Origin: RGIG5612 sp045599965
Lineage (GTDB): Bacteria; Bacillota; Clostridia; Lachnospirales; Lachnospiraceae
Reading direction: 5' to 3'
DNA length: 64,000 nucleotides
Assembly: GCA_045599965.1 (NCBI GenBank)
Contig: JAZRXA010000021.1
Coordinates: 1 to 64,000 of the forward strand
The position numbers and the translations under genes are program-made. Positions 43,241-52,733 of this stretch are shown here, one piece after another (within the stretch, counting starts at the first letter, position 1; each line of letters opens with the position of its first letter). The notes under the pieces were generated by a model, which was not told where the DNA came from, ran no database searches, and was given only the letters and a program-made list of their open reading frames with translations.

Positions 43241-43339
43241 GTGAGACTTGAATAAGGAAGATTCAAGCACAAAAGCGCGAAGAATCTGACGCGGCCTGAA
43301 AGGCACGAAGTGCCGGCGGAAGTCCCACCACCTGCATAA
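43241..43339. repeat. GC-rich multi-hairpin element B, with ends copied from tRNA-Leu
   Basis: The right end AAGTCCCACCACCTGCATAA (43320-43339) is identical to tRNA-Leu positions 43174-43193 and reaches past the discriminator. The left end GTGAGACTTGAA (43241-43252) is the reverse complement of the T-arm with one mismatch. The core contains GACGCGGCCTGAAAGGC, identical to element A behind tmRNA, then GGCAC-gaa-GTGCC and GCCGGCGGA. No credible protein is encoded. From 43340 to 43430 only the leader of the next gene follows, with TATAAT at 43380-43385. Confidence 0.8.
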
Positions 43340-43430
43340 CAAAACTTGTATATTTTTTTGCTAATATAACAAAATATGTTATAATATACGAGTAAAAATG
43401 TATATTTACATACTAACGGAGGTATATTAA

Positions 43431-44132
43431 ATGAAATATTGTACTAAATGTGGCAATCCTTTTGAAGATGTGATTAATTTTTGTCCTGTTTGTGGAGCAG
43501 AAATGATGAAAGCTGCCGCACTTGCTAAAAATTCAGCTGAAACAAAAGAAGAAGTTTGCGAAAACGCTCCTGTTGAAGAAACGAAGGAATGTGAACAAAC
43601 AAAATGTGAAGAAGTTAAAGAAGAAGCTGTTTGTGAAGAAGTTAAGGAAGAAGCTGTATGCGAATGTGCTGAAGAAACACCTGAAGAAGTTGCAGAATCA
43701 GATGCGGTAGCAGAAACTGCTGATGATTACGATCCTAATGACCCTAATGCATATTATTTGAAACCAATGCCTGAATATGGAAAGGGAAAATGCACTGCTG
43801 GTTTTTCACTTGCTTTAGGTTTAATTTCATTACTATTTTTCTGGATTCCAGGTGTAAATGTTGTAATGTTTGTATTTTCTATTTTAGGTATTATTATTTC
43901 TAGTGCAGCATTAAAAAATTATAGATATGGTGCTGCTTTAGCCGGCAAAGCTTTATCAATTTTTGCTTTAATATTTAATATTATTTTAGTTGGTATTTTT
44001 GCTATTGCTGTTGCAACAAAATATTGTACATTTGAAGGTTTTGCCGCAGCATGGAAATTATATTCAACTCAAGCAACTGGCTTAATCGAAAATGTTGGAA
44101 AATTCTTATCATCACTCTTAATAGCTAAATAA
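43431..44132 (+). CDS. Zinc-ribbon membrane protein of unknown function
   Basis: The 233-aa protein starts with a zinc ribbon (CTKCGNPFED and CPVCGAE). A Glu/Cys-rich linker follows with tandem EEVKEEAVCE units (about 60-80). The last 110 aa contain two or three hydrophobic segments (about 126-155 and 170-195) resembling DUF4190-type membrane modules. The unusual feature is the high number of cysteines in the acidic linker. ACGGAGGT precedes the ATG and polA follows after 6 nt. Confidence 0.72.
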   Translation: MKYCTKCGNPFEDVINFCPVCGAEMMKAAALAKNSAETKEEVCENAPVEETKECEQTKCEEVKEEAVCEEVKEEAVCECAEETPEEVAESDAVAETADDYDPNDPNAYYLKPMPEYGKGKCTAGFSLALGLISLLFFWIPGVNVVMFVFSILGIIISSAALKNYRYGAALAGKALSIFALIFNIILVGIFAIAVATKYCTFEGFAAAWKLYSTQATGLIENVGKFLSSLLIAK

Positions 44133-44138
44133 TTTATT

Positions 44139-46793
44139 ATGAATTCTAGTAACAAATTATTATTAATTGATGGGCATAGTATAATTAACCGAGCTTTTTA
44201 TGGAGTCCCTCTGCAAACTAATACAGAGGGGCTTCATACTAATGCAATCTTTGGTTTTTTAAACATTTTTTTTAATGCGTATAGTAAACATGCTCCATCA
44301 CATGTAATTGTTGCTTTTGATCTTAAAGAAAAAACCTTTAGACATAAAATGTATGATGCTTATAAGGGTACAAGAAAGGGTATGCCGCCAGAGCTTTTAG
44401 AGCAGGTTCCGGTTTTGAAAGATGTTCTTCATGCAATGAATATTAAAACTGCTGAAGTTGCTGGCTTTGAGGCTGATGATGTTTTAGGTACTTATTCTAA
44501 TCTTGCTAGTGAAAAAGGATTTGACGTTGTTATTTTATCTGGAGATAGAGATCTATTGCAGCTAGCTTCTGATAAAATCCAAATTTCTATTCCTAAAACA
44601 AAGTCTGGTGGTACTGAAATTGAAAATTATTTTGCTAATGATGTTTTAGAAAAATATGGAGTTACTCCGGCTGAATTTATTGAAGTTAAAGCTCTTCAAG
44701 GCGATGCGTCTGATAATATTCCTGGTATTCCGGGTATTGGCGAAAAAACCGCTGTTAATATTATTTCAAAATATAAAACTGTTGAAAATGCTTATGCTCA
44801 TGTAGAAGAAATAACTCCTAATAAAGCGAGAGAAAATCTAAAAGAATTTATTGAACAGGGTAGGCTGAGTCTAAAACTTGCGACGATTATTAAGAATGCA
44901 CCTGTTCCTTTTGATTTTAATGAAGCTTTGATTGAAAGCGAAAATGATTTTTATAATAATGAGTCTTACGAAATCTACAATCGTTTAAAATTCAATTCAT
45001 TTTTAAAACGTTTTGAAAAAAAAGATATTGAAAATTTTGAAATTAATTATTCATTGAAAAATTCAATTAGCGATTTTAATGATTTAATTAAGTTAGCTCT
45101 AAGCAAAGGTTTTAATTTAGGTCTTTTCTTTGAAGAAAGTTTAAGTTGTGTTGCGATTTCATACTACGACGATTCTAAACCAAATTCTTTTGTTTTTAAT
45201 CTTGCAAATTTTGATAAAAATGAAATTCGTAATTCATTAATTAGTTTAATTAATCTCGACAATGAAATTTATGTATTTGGTTTAAAAGATATGCTTCATG
45301 CACTAGAGTGTGATGAATTTTATTCTGGTAATATTTTCGATTTGAAAATAATGGCTTATCTTTTAAATCCAAATGCACCTTCTTATCTTTATCATGATAT
45401 TTCTGAAAAATATTTAGGAAGAAATGTTCCAACTAAAGAAATACTTATTGGTAAATCAAGCTTTTCAGAATGCTTAGAAAGTAATTTTAATGGCGCATAT
45501 GAATTAGCATCTTTAATTAGTTTATCTGCATTAGATTGTTTTAAGGTTCTTAAAGATGAGTTAACTAATGCGAACATGTATAGGCTTTTTACTGAGATGG
45601 AAATGCCTCTTTTATATTCACTTTACAACATGGAAAGAGTAGGTATTTTAGTTGACGAAAAAGCCTTAAATGATTTTTCAATTCAACTTAAAAATACTCA
45701 AGATTCTTTAGAAAAAGAAATTTTTAGTGAAGCTGGTGAAGAATTTAATATAAATTCTCCTAAACAACTAGGTGTTATTTTATTTGAAAAGTTAAAGCTT
45801 CCACATGGCAAAAAAACTAAGACTGGTTATTCCACATCTGCTGATGTTTTAGAAAAACTTGCAGACGAATTTCCTTTTGTTAACAAGATATTAAAATATA
45901 GACAAGTAGCTAAACTTAAATCAACTTATGCAGATGGATTGCCAGGGTTTATTGCTTCTGATGGCAGAATTCATGGAACGTTTAATCAAACCGTTACTGC
46001 AACAGGTCGTATTAGTTCTACAGATCCTAACTTGCAAAATATTCCTATTCGTTCTGAATTAGGTCAGGAAATTAGAAAAGCTTTTGTTGCAAAAGAAGGT
46101 TGTATTCTTTTAGATGCTGACTATTCGCAAATTGAGCTAAGACTTTTAGCTGAACTTTCAGGTGATAAGAATTTAATTGAAGCATATAAAAGCGATGCTG
46201 ATATTCATAAGATTACTGCATCAAAAGTTTTTAATACTCCAATAGATGAAGTTACTAAAGAACAAAGAAGAAATGCTAAGGCTGTTAACTTCGGTATTGT
46301 ATACGGCATTAGCTCATTTGGACTTAGCCAGGATTTAAGTATTTCTAAAAATCAAGCTAATGAATATATTAATCAATATTTCGAAACATACCCAGATGTT
46401 AAAAAGTATTTAGATTCTACCGTTGCTTTTGCAAAGATGAATGGATATACAACAACACTTTTTGATAGAAGAAGACCTATTCCAGAGATTACATCAAGCA
46501 ATTTTATTCAACGTTCATTTGGTGAAAGAGCAGCTAAGAATGCACCTATCCAAGGTAGTGCTGCTGATATTATGAAAATTGCTATGGTTAATGTTGAAAA
46601 AGCATTAATAAATAATAATCTTAAAGCTCGTATTGTTTTGCAAGTTCATGATGAGTTATTAATTGAAGCTCCTATAGAAGAAGAGGAGATTGTTAAAGAG
46701 ATTTTATATACTGAAATGAAAGGTGCTGCTAAAACAGAAGTTCCTTTAGAAGTAGAAGTTGAAGTTGGAAAAGATTGGTTTGAGGCACATTAA
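44139..46793 (+). CDS. polA: DNA polymerase I
   Basis: PolA fills gaps and removes RNA primers. The N-terminal 5' nuclease (LLIDGHSIINRAFYG, FEADDVLGTYS, SGDRDLLQL, GDASDNIPGIPGIGEKTA read in parts) is intact. The middle 3'-5' exonuclease-like domain (about 310-480) lacks the D-x-E motif (reads LGLFFEESLSCVAISYY), so proofreading is probably absent, as in Bacillus. The polymerase motifs are DADYSQIELRLLAE (A), RRNAKAVNFGIVYG (B) and QVHDELLIE (C). The total is 884 aa. coaE overlaps its stop by one nucleotide. Confidence 0.97.
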   Translation: MNSSNKLLLIDGHSIINRAFYGVPLQTNTEGLHTNAIFGFLNIFFNAYSKHAPSHVIVAFDLKEKTFRHKMYDAYKGTRKGMPPELLEQVPVLKDVLHAMNIKTAEVAGFEADDVLGTYSNLASEKGFDVVILSGDRDLLQLASDKIQISIPKTKSGGTEIENYFANDVLEKYGVTPAEFIEVKALQGDASDNIPGIPGIGEKTAVNIISKYKTVENAYAHVEEITPNKARENLKEFIEQGRLSLKLATIIKNAPVPFDFNEALIESENDFYNNESYEIYNRLKFNSFLKRFEKKDIENFEINYSLKNSISDFNDLIKLALSKGFNLGLFFEESLSCVAISYYDDSKPNSFVFNLANFDKNEIRNSLISLINLDNEIYVFGLKDMLHALECDEFYSGNIFDLKIMAYLLNPNAPSYLYHDISEKYLGRNVPTKEILIGKSSFSECLESNFNGAYELASLISLSALDCFKVLKDELTNANMYRLFTEMEMPLLYSLYNMERVGILVDEKALNDFSIQLKNTQDSLEKEIFSEAGEEFNINSPKQLGVILFEKLKLPHGKKTKTGYSTSADVLEKLADEFPFVNKILKYRQVAKLKSTYADGLPGFIASDGRIHGTFNQTVTATGRISSTDPNLQNIPIRSELGQEIRKAFVAKEGCILLDADYSQIELRLLAELSGDKNLIEAYKSDADIHKITASKVFNTPIDEVTKEQRRNAKAVNFGIVYGISSFGLSQDLSISKNQANEYINQYFETYPDVKKYLDSTVAFAKMNGYTTTLFDRRRPIPEITSSNFIQRSFGERAAKNAPIQGSAADIMKIAMVNVEKALINNNLKARIVLQVHDELLIEAPIEEEEIVKEILYTEMKGAAKTEVPLEVEVEVGKDWFEAH

Positions 46794-47392
46794 TGATTAT
46801 TGGAGTTACCGGTGGTGTTGGCGTTGGTAAAAGCACCGTTTTAGACATTCTAAAATCAGATTATAAGGCCTATATTATTTTGGCGGATGAAGTTGCACGC
46901 GAACTTATGGAGCCTAGAAATTGCGCTTTTGACGCTGTTATTTCTGCTTTTGGAGATGAGATACTTTGTGAAAATTCTTCCGATACATGTATCGACAGAA
47001 TAAAGTTATCTAAAATAGTTTTTAATGACCCTGAAAAATTAAAATTACTAAACTCGATTATTCATCCTTTAGTTAAAGAAAAAATTCTTAGCATAGTTAA
47101 CGAAATTTATTCTAATGACAAAGATGCTTTGATTATTTTAGAAGCTGCTTTATTAATTGAGACTGATTATGCCGATTTATTAGATCATCTTTGGTATGTT
47201 TTTTCTAATAAAGAAACTCGAATTAATCGGTTAATGGAGAATAGAGGATATTCTATCGCTCGTTGCGAAGATATTATGAATAACCAGCTTTCTGACGAAG
47301 AGTTTAGAGCTAATTGCGATTTTGTTATTGATAATTCAGGTTCTATTGAGTCAACTAAAGAGCAAATTGTTAATTGGTTTAAGAATTTTTAG
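46793..47392 (+). CDS. coaE: Dephospho-CoA kinase
   Basis: CoaE phosphorylates dephospho-CoA in the last step of CoA synthesis. The P-loop is IGVTGGVGVGKSTVL, ILADEVARELM follows, and LEAALLIE is the conserved middle motif. The total is 199 aa. The gene follows polA, a common order in Bacillota. Its ATG overlaps the polA stop (TAATG), with GAGG just upstream. Confidence 0.95.
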   Translation: MIIGVTGGVGVGKSTVLDILKSDYKAYIILADEVARELMEPRNCAFDAVISAFGDEILCENSSDTCIDRIKLSKIVFNDPEKLKLLNSIIHPLVKEKILSIVNEIYSNDKDALIILEAALLIETDYADLLDHLWYVFSNKETRINRLMENRGYSIARCEDIMNNQLSDEEFRANCDFVIDNSGSIESTKEQIVNWFKNF

Positions 47393-47401
47393 GAGTAATT
47401 C

Positions 47402-48427
47402 TTGAAAGAAATTGTTATTACAAAAGAATACGCTGGTGGTAGATTTGATAAATTTTTATTTAAGTATCTTAATTTTGCTACTAAAAATTTTGTTTATAAG
47501 ATGCTTAGAAAAAAGAATATCACCTTAAATGATAAAAAAGCTTTAGGTAATGAGATTTTATCTAAAGGCGATGTTGTTAAACTTTTTTTAGCTGATGATA
47601 CCATTGAAAATTTTAGACATAACAATTCTATAACTCTAGATAATGTTGGTAATGACAGACTTAATATTATTCCAGAAATTATTTGCTATGAAGATGAAAA
47701 TATTATTGTTTTAAACAAGCCGTTTGGTGTTCTTTCACAAAAGTCTAAACCTTCTGATTATTCATTGAACGAAATGTTAGTTGAGTATCTTGCTCTTAAT
47801 AGTTCTAGTGATGTGCCTTTTGATTTTAAATCTGGTGTTTCAAATAGACTTGATAGAAACACTACTGGAATTGTTTTAGCTGGAAAAAATCTTAATGCCA
47901 CAAGGCTCTTAAATGAAGCTATCAAAAATCGTTTTTTAGAAAAGAAATATTTATGCGTTGTAAAAGGTGTATTAAAAGAAAGCAAAACTATTAAAGGCTA
48001 CCTTTTAAAAAATAAAGGTTCGAATACAGTTTCTATTTTTGATAGTAATATTACTGGACAAGGAAAGAAAATTATTACTACTTACACACCGCTTGTTGAT
48101 AATGGCGAAGTAACTTTAGTTGAAATAAATTTAATAACTGGAAAAAGTCATCAAATAAGAGCTCACCTAGCTTCTATTGGCCATTGTTTAATAGGTGATA
48201 ATAAATATGGCGATGTAATTACTAATCTTTATTTTAAGAAAAAATATAATATTAAAGCTCAACTTTTACATGCTAAAAGTGTTCGTTTCGTTTCGATGGA
48301 TAGTGATCTTACTTATCTAAATGGGCTAGTAGTAAAAGCAGAGCTTCCAAATAATTTTATTGAATTTTTAAAAGGTGAAAATCTATGGCAACATGGGATA
48401 GTAGAGGACTTAGAGGGTCTTCATTAG
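47402..48427 (+). CDS. RluA/RluC-family pseudouridine synthase
   Basis: The S4-like N-terminus (GGRFDKFLFKYLNFATKNFVYKML in parts) precedes a catalytic domain with IICYEDENIIVLNKPFGVLSQ, the catalytic motif SGVSNRLDRNTTGIVLAGK (HRLD-type with Asn in place of His) and LITGKSHQIRAHLASIGH. The total is 341 aa. The TTG start is supported by TTAGGAG 8 nt upstream. It probably modifies 23S rRNA; the exact site is not readable. The 3' end overlaps recU by 43 nt. Confidence 0.9.
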   Translation: MKEIVITKEYAGGRFDKFLFKYLNFATKNFVYKMLRKKNITLNDKKALGNEILSKGDVVKLFLADDTIENFRHNNSITLDNVGNDRLNIIPEIICYEDENIIVLNKPFGVLSQKSKPSDYSLNEMLVEYLALNSSSDVPFDFKSGVSNRLDRNTTGIVLAGKNLNATRLLNEAIKNRFLEKKYLCVVKGVLKESKTIKGYLLKNKGSNTVSIFDSNITGQGKKIITTYTPLVDNGEVTLVEINLITGKSHQIRAHLASIGHCLIGDNKYGDVITNLYFKKKYNIKAQLLHAKSVRFVSMDSDLTYLNGLVVKAELPNNFIEFLKGENLWQHGIVEDLEGLH

Positions 48428-48915
48428 AAAATATTATTAATCAGTCTAATGAAAAATATCGCGAACTTGGGCTAGCTCTTGTTCAAAAAATTCCTACGCC
48501 TATTAAGCCTGTTGAGATTGATGATAAGCGTCATATAACTCTTGCTTATTTCGAGCAAAAAAGCACCGTTGATTATATTGGCGTTGTTCAATCTTTTCCT
48601 GTTTGTTTTGATGCTAAAGAGTGCGCTAGCGATTCTTTTTCTTTTGCTAATTTGCATGAGCATCAATTTAAGTTTATGGAAGATTTTGAAAACCAAGGTG
48701 GCATTTCCTTTTTAATTATTTATTTTTCAAAATCTGATAAATATTATTATATGAATTTTTATGAACTTAAAAATTATTATAATCGTGCTAATGATGGTGG
48801 TAAAAAAAGTGTTAATATTTCTGAACTAAATGAGAATTATTTTATTACTGACAAACTTGGTGTTCCACTTCATTATTTAGAAGGAATTAATAAAGATATA
48901 AATGAAAGAGACTAG
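48385..48915 (+). CDS. recU: Holliday junction resolvase RecU
   Basis: RecU cuts four-way junctions in Bacillota in place of RuvC. The 176 aa show RGSSLENIINQSNEKYRELGLALVQKIPTP (read in parts), the catalytic core STVDYIGVVQSFPVCFDAKEC (Asp, Glu and Lys of the nuclease site) and FANLHEHQFKFM. GGTGA precedes the ATG inside the previous gene. It overlaps the longer possible start of the next gene. Confidence 0.9.
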   Translation: MATWDSRGLRGSSLENIINQSNEKYRELGLALVQKIPTPIKPVEIDDKRHITLAYFEQKSTVDYIGVVQSFPVCFDAKECASDSFSFANLHEHQFKFMEDFENQGGISFLIIYFSKSDKYYYMNFYELKNYYNRANDGGKKSVNISELNENYFITDKLGVPLHYLEGINKDINERD

Positions 48916-48916
48916 T

Positions 48917-50779
48917 ATGCGTAAACTTGCTTTATCAAATGAAATTTTAATGAGTGTTGAAAAACCTGCTAGATATACTGGCGGTGAAATTAACTCAGTC
49001 TTTAAAAATATTGATGATATCGATATTCGTTTTGCTATGTGCTTCCCGGATGTATATGAGATTGGTATGAGCCATCTTGGACTTCAAATTATTTATTCTA
49101 TGCTTAACGAACGAGATGATATTTGGTGCGAAAGGGTATTTTCTCCATGGAGCGATTTACATAAAGTCTTAAAAGAAAAATATATTCCTTTATTTGCCTT
49201 AGAGTCTCAAGACCCTGTTAAAGATTTTGATTTTCTTGGTATTACGCTTCAATATGAAATGGCTTATACAAATGTTTTACAAATATTAGATTTATCTGAT
49301 ATTCCTATTTTTGCTGCTGATAGAGATGAGTGTGACCCTATTGTTATTGGCGGCGGACCATGCACATATAATCCTGAACCTTTAGCCGATTTCTTTGATT
49401 TATTTTATATTGGTGAAGGTGAGTGCGTATATTACGAGTTAATGGATCTTTATAAAGAATATAAATTAGGTGGTAAGAGTAGAGCTGAATTTTTAAGAGC
49501 TGCTGCCAACATTCCTGGTATTTATGTCCCTTCTTTATACACCGTTTCTTATAACGATGATGGTACTATTTCTAGTTTTAATCCTATTGATGATTCAATT
49601 CCTGCTACTATTAAAAAACAAGTTGTAGTAGATTTAAGTAATACTTTTTACCCTGAAGCTCTCGTTGTACCTTATGTTCAGGCAACTCAAGACAGAGCAG
49701 TTTTAGAAGTTCAACGGGGTTGTATTCGTGGATGTCGTTTTTGTCAGGCCGGACAAGTTTATAAACCTCTTCGTACAAGGTCTTTAGATTTTCTAAAAGA
49801 TAAGGCTATTAAGCTTATAAAAAATACTGGCTTTGAAGAACTTTCTTTATCTTCTCTTAGTACAAGCGATTATCCTGACTTAAAAGAACTTTTAGATTTT
49901 CTTTTAGACGAATTCAAAGATAAAAAAGTTAACATATCTCTTCCTTCTTTACGCATTGATGAATTTTCATTAGATGTTATGAACAAGGTTCAAGATGTTA
50001 GAAAGAGTTCTTTAACCTTTGCGCCTGAGGCTGGTACTCAAAGATTAAGGGATGTTATTAATAAAGGTATTACTGAAGAAAATATTATTAATGGTTCATC
50101 TTATGCTTTTAAGGGTGGTTGGAACAAAGTTAAACTTTATTTTATGCTTGGTCTTCCTACTGAAACCGATGATGATATTTTAGGTATTTCTAATTTGGCT
50201 GAGCTTATTGCTAAAACTTATTATGATACTGTTCCAAAAGAAGAGCGAATTGGTAAAGTTCAAATTACTGTTAGTACTTCGTTCTTTATTCCTAAACCTT
50301 TTACTCCTTTTGAATGGGCTCCAATGTATTCTCCTGAAACTTACCTTAACAAAGCCCATTTCTTAAATGACTCTATTAAAGAACAGCTTAATAAAAAGAG
50401 TATTAGGTATAATTGGCATGATGCGAAGACTTCTATTATCGAAGGTCTTCTTGCAAGAGGCGATAGAAAAGTTAGTGCTATTATTTTAGATGCTTACAAA
50501 AATGGTGCTATGTTCGATTCATGGACAGACTTTTTTAATTATGATATTTGGCTAAATGCTATTAACAATTCGGAACATGGTCTGGATTTTTACGTTTACA
50601 GAAGTAGAAATATTGATGAATTATTCCCTTGGGATTTTATCGACGTTGGTGTAACAAAAGATTTTCTTATAAGAGAGTGGAATAATGCGTTAGATGAAAA
50701 AGTTACCCCTAACTGCAAAGAAGTTTGTGCTGGTTGTGGTGCTAGCTGTTTCAAAGGAGGTATCTGCTTTGAAAATTAG
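48917..50779 (+). CDS. Radical SAM protein, TIGR03960-type with B12-binding-like domain
   Basis: An N-terminal cobalamin-binding-like domain (about 1-190, FPDVYEIGMSHLGLQIIY, then DPIVIGGGPCTYNPEPLADFFD) precedes the radical SAM core with CIRGCRFCQAG (Cx3Cx2C). LSSLSTSDYPDL and FAPEAGTQRLRDVINKG follow. The C-terminus has CKEVCAGCGASC. The next gene encodes its usual DUF2344 partner. The pair's reaction is not established. An upstream ATG at 48902 overlaps recU; 48917 is the likelier start, at moderate certainty. Confidence 0.88.
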   Translation: MRKLALSNEILMSVEKPARYTGGEINSVFKNIDDIDIRFAMCFPDVYEIGMSHLGLQIIYSMLNERDDIWCERVFSPWSDLHKVLKEKYIPLFALESQDPVKDFDFLGITLQYEMAYTNVLQILDLSDIPIFAADRDECDPIVIGGGPCTYNPEPLADFFDLFYIGEGECVYYELMDLYKEYKLGGKSRAEFLRAAANIPGIYVPSLYTVSYNDDGTISSFNPIDDSIPATIKKQVVVDLSNTFYPEALVVPYVQATQDRAVLEVQRGCIRGCRFCQAGQVYKPLRTRSLDFLKDKAIKLIKNTGFEELSLSSLSTSDYPDLKELLDFLLDEFKDKKVNISLPSLRIDEFSLDVMNKVQDVRKSSLTFAPEAGTQRLRDVINKGITEENIINGSSYAFKGGWNKVKLYFMLGLPTETDDDILGISNLAELIAKTYYDTVPKEERIGKVQITVSTSFFIPKPFTPFEWAPMYSPETYLNKAHFLNDSIKEQLNKKSIRYNWHDAKTSIIEGLLARGDRKVSAIILDAYKNGAMFDSWTDFFNYDIWLNAINNSEHGLDFYVYRSRNIDELFPWDFIDVGVTKDFLIREWNNALDEKVTPNCKEVCAGCGASCFKGGICFEN

Positions 50780-51428
50780 AATTCGTTTTGCTAGAAAATT
50801 TGATGCTAAATATTTAGGGCATCTTGATATATTAAGATATTTTCAAAGGCTCTTTAATCGTGCTGATGTTTTAATGGAATATTCTGAAGGTTTTAATCCT
50901 CACCAAAAGCTAAGTTTTGCACAACCTTTAGGTGTTGGAATTTTAAGCAATGGTGAATACCTTGATGCTGAAATTAAAGACGGTCAAAATCTTGATTTGA
51001 TTTTTTCTAACCTTAATAATTTTGCTGGCAATGGGTTTGATATTTTAAGTGTTAAAAAAATCGAGGGCGGGACTAAATCTATGGCGGCCCTTAGATATGC
51101 TAAGTATAGAATTTCTGGTGATTTTAAGTTTGATAATTCTACTATAGATTTATTGCTTAATAAGATTGCTTTTGTCGTTTCTAAAACAACTAAAAGTGGA
51201 ACTAAGGATGTTGATATTAGGCCGGCGATACATGAACTTTATTTTGAAGGCAAAGATTTAGTTATGCTTTTATCTGCTGCCTCAGATAATAACTTAAAAG
51301 CTGATTTGCTTCTTAGCGTTCTTTGCGAATTAGCTAATGTTCCTTATAATAAATATGACTATATTTTTACAAGAGAAGATTTATTTGCGGAGTCTTTTAT
51401 TTCTCTTGATAATTTTCAAACGGTTTAA
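50769..51428 (+). CDS. DUF2344 / TIGR03936-type radical SAM-linked protein
   Basis: The 219-aa protein begins LKIRIRFARKFDAKYLGHLDILRYFQRLF (read in parts), the TIGR03936 signature, and contains FNPHQKLSFAQPLGVGI. It is an obligate neighbour or fusion partner of the TIGR03960 radical SAM gene across Clostridia. An AAAGGAGGT site at 50753-50761 fixes the TTG start at 50769; the longer frame from 50694 lies in the previous gene. Function unknown. Followed after 3 nt by rng. Confidence 0.87.
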   Translation: MKIRIRFARKFDAKYLGHLDILRYFQRLFNRADVLMEYSEGFNPHQKLSFAQPLGVGILSNGEYLDAEIKDGQNLDLIFSNLNNFAGNGFDILSVKKIEGGTKSMAALRYAKYRISGDFKFDNSTIDLLLNKIAFVVSKTTKSGTKDVDIRPAIHELYFEGKDLVMLLSAASDNNLKADLLLSVLCELANVPYNKYDYIFTREDLFAESFISLDNFQTV

Positions 51429-51431
51429 TTT

Positions 51432-52643
51432 ATGAAAAAACAAGGCAAGTTAATTATTACTAAAATCGAAAATTATATTTTTTCTCTTTTGTATGATAAC
51501 GATAACGAAATCATGCAAATTAACGTCGACGGAAACGAAGAGAGTATTCTGGGTAATGTTTATGTTGGACGTGTTTCTAATATTGTAAAAAATATTAACG
51601 CTGCTTTTATTGAATTTAAAAATGGTTTGACTGGTTATTATTCTTTAGATGATTTTGATAATCCAGTTTTCATTAATGTTGATAGAGAGCCTGGCCGTAT
51701 GCGCCAAGGTGATTTAGTTTTAGTTCAAGTTATTAAAGAGGCTAGTGGTCAGAAAGATCCTGTGCTTACTACTAATATTAATTTTGTTGGTAAGTATGTT
51801 GTCTTTTCTTTAAAACAACCTGGCGTTCATTTTTCTAATAAACTTAAATGGCCTGAATTAATTGATGCGATTTCTAATAGATATTCTAAATTAAATTATT
51901 CTGATTTTGGTTTTATTATTCGTACCAATGCTTATCATGCTGAGGTTGATGATATTTTTGATGAGATTGAATTATTTGTTAAACTTTGGCTTGTTGTTAA
52001 AGATCTTGCAATTCAAAATAAAAGAGTAGAGCTTCTTTATAAAGCTCCTAAATCTTATATCTCTAGTATTCGCGATGGTTATCATAACGAAGTTGGTCAA
52101 ATAATTACTGATAATAAATTAATTTATGATGAGATTCGTTCTTATCTTGAAGCTTATCAGTTTGCCGATTTAAATAAACTTAAGTTTTATGATAACACTG
52201 TTACTTCTTTACAAACTCTTTATAATGTTAGAAGCAATATTTCTAACGCACTTTCTGAAAAAGTTTGGCTTAAATCAGGCGGGTATATTGTAATTGAACC
52301 AACAGAGGCTTTAACTTCTATTGATGTTAACTCTGGTAAATATGTTTCTCAAAAGGATTCACAAAAAGAATTTCTTAAAATTAATCTTGAGGCTGCTAAG
52401 GAAATTGCTCATCAAATTAGACTTAGAAATCTTACTGGTATTATTATTATCGACTTTATTAATATGAAGAATAAAGATTATCAAATTGAGCTTATTAAAT
52501 ATCTAGAAGATTTATTATCTGATGATCCTATTAAAACTTCACTGGTTGAGATGACAAAACTTAATCTTGTGGAGATTACTCGTAAAAAAGGGCGCCTTCC
52601 TTTACATCAAATACTTGTTAAAAATTTTTTACAAAATCTTTAA
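51432..52643 (+). CDS. rng: Ribonuclease E/G
   Basis: This endoribonuclease acts on rRNA and mRNA. GNVYVGRVSNIVKNINAAFIEFKNGLTGYY (read in parts) is the S1 domain. The DNase I-like catalytic part shows SIDVNSGKY and IIIDFINMKNK with the two metal-binding Asp. The C-terminal end reads VEITRKKGRLPLHQIL; the two Cys of the zinc link common in RNase E/G (CPxCxG) are absent in this 403-aa version. RNase Y is also present in this window. The radical SAM pair plus rng order is common in Clostridia. Confidence 0.92.
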   Translation: MKKQGKLIITKIENYIFSLLYDNDNEIMQINVDGNEESILGNVYVGRVSNIVKNINAAFIEFKNGLTGYYSLDDFDNPVFINVDREPGRMRQGDLVLVQVIKEASGQKDPVLTTNINFVGKYVVFSLKQPGVHFSNKLKWPELIDAISNRYSKLNYSDFGFIIRTNAYHAEVDDIFDEIELFVKLWLVVKDLAIQNKRVELLYKAPKSYISSIRDGYHNEVGQIITDNKLIYDEIRSYLEAYQFADLNKLKFYDNTVTSLQTLYNVRSNISNALSEKVWLKSGGYIVIEPTEALTSIDVNSGKYVSQKDSQKEFLKINLEAAKEIAHQIRLRNLTGIIIIDFINMKNKDYQIELIKYLEDLLSDDPIKTSLVEMTKLNLVEITRKKGRLPLHQILVKNFLQNL

Positions 52644-52651
52644 ATTTTTAG

Positions 52652-52680
52652 TTGAAATTAAATTTGTTTTTTGATATTAT
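52652..52680 (+). promoter_or_regulatory. Promoter of the sigma-2-like membrane protein gene
   Basis: TTGAAA (52652-52657) and TATTAT (52675-52680) are spaced by 17 nt. The ATG at 52734 has a TTGAGGTG ribosome binding site. Confidence 0.7.
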
Positions 52681-52733
52681 GTTCAAACGAGTTTTATTAT
52701 TTTTGTTTTTTTCTGTTTTTTTGAGGTGTATAA

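Noticed and set aside
43060..43272. Minus-strand ORF with the phrase VVGLEPTQGCPRQILSLVRLPFRHTC
   Set aside because: It is the well-known artificial translation of the reverse strand of a tRNA-Leu gene.
47800..47900. Frameshift or dead active site in the RluA-like gene because the motif is NRLD and not HRLD
   Set aside because: The catalytic Asp and the whole frame are intact, and the His position is variable in the family.
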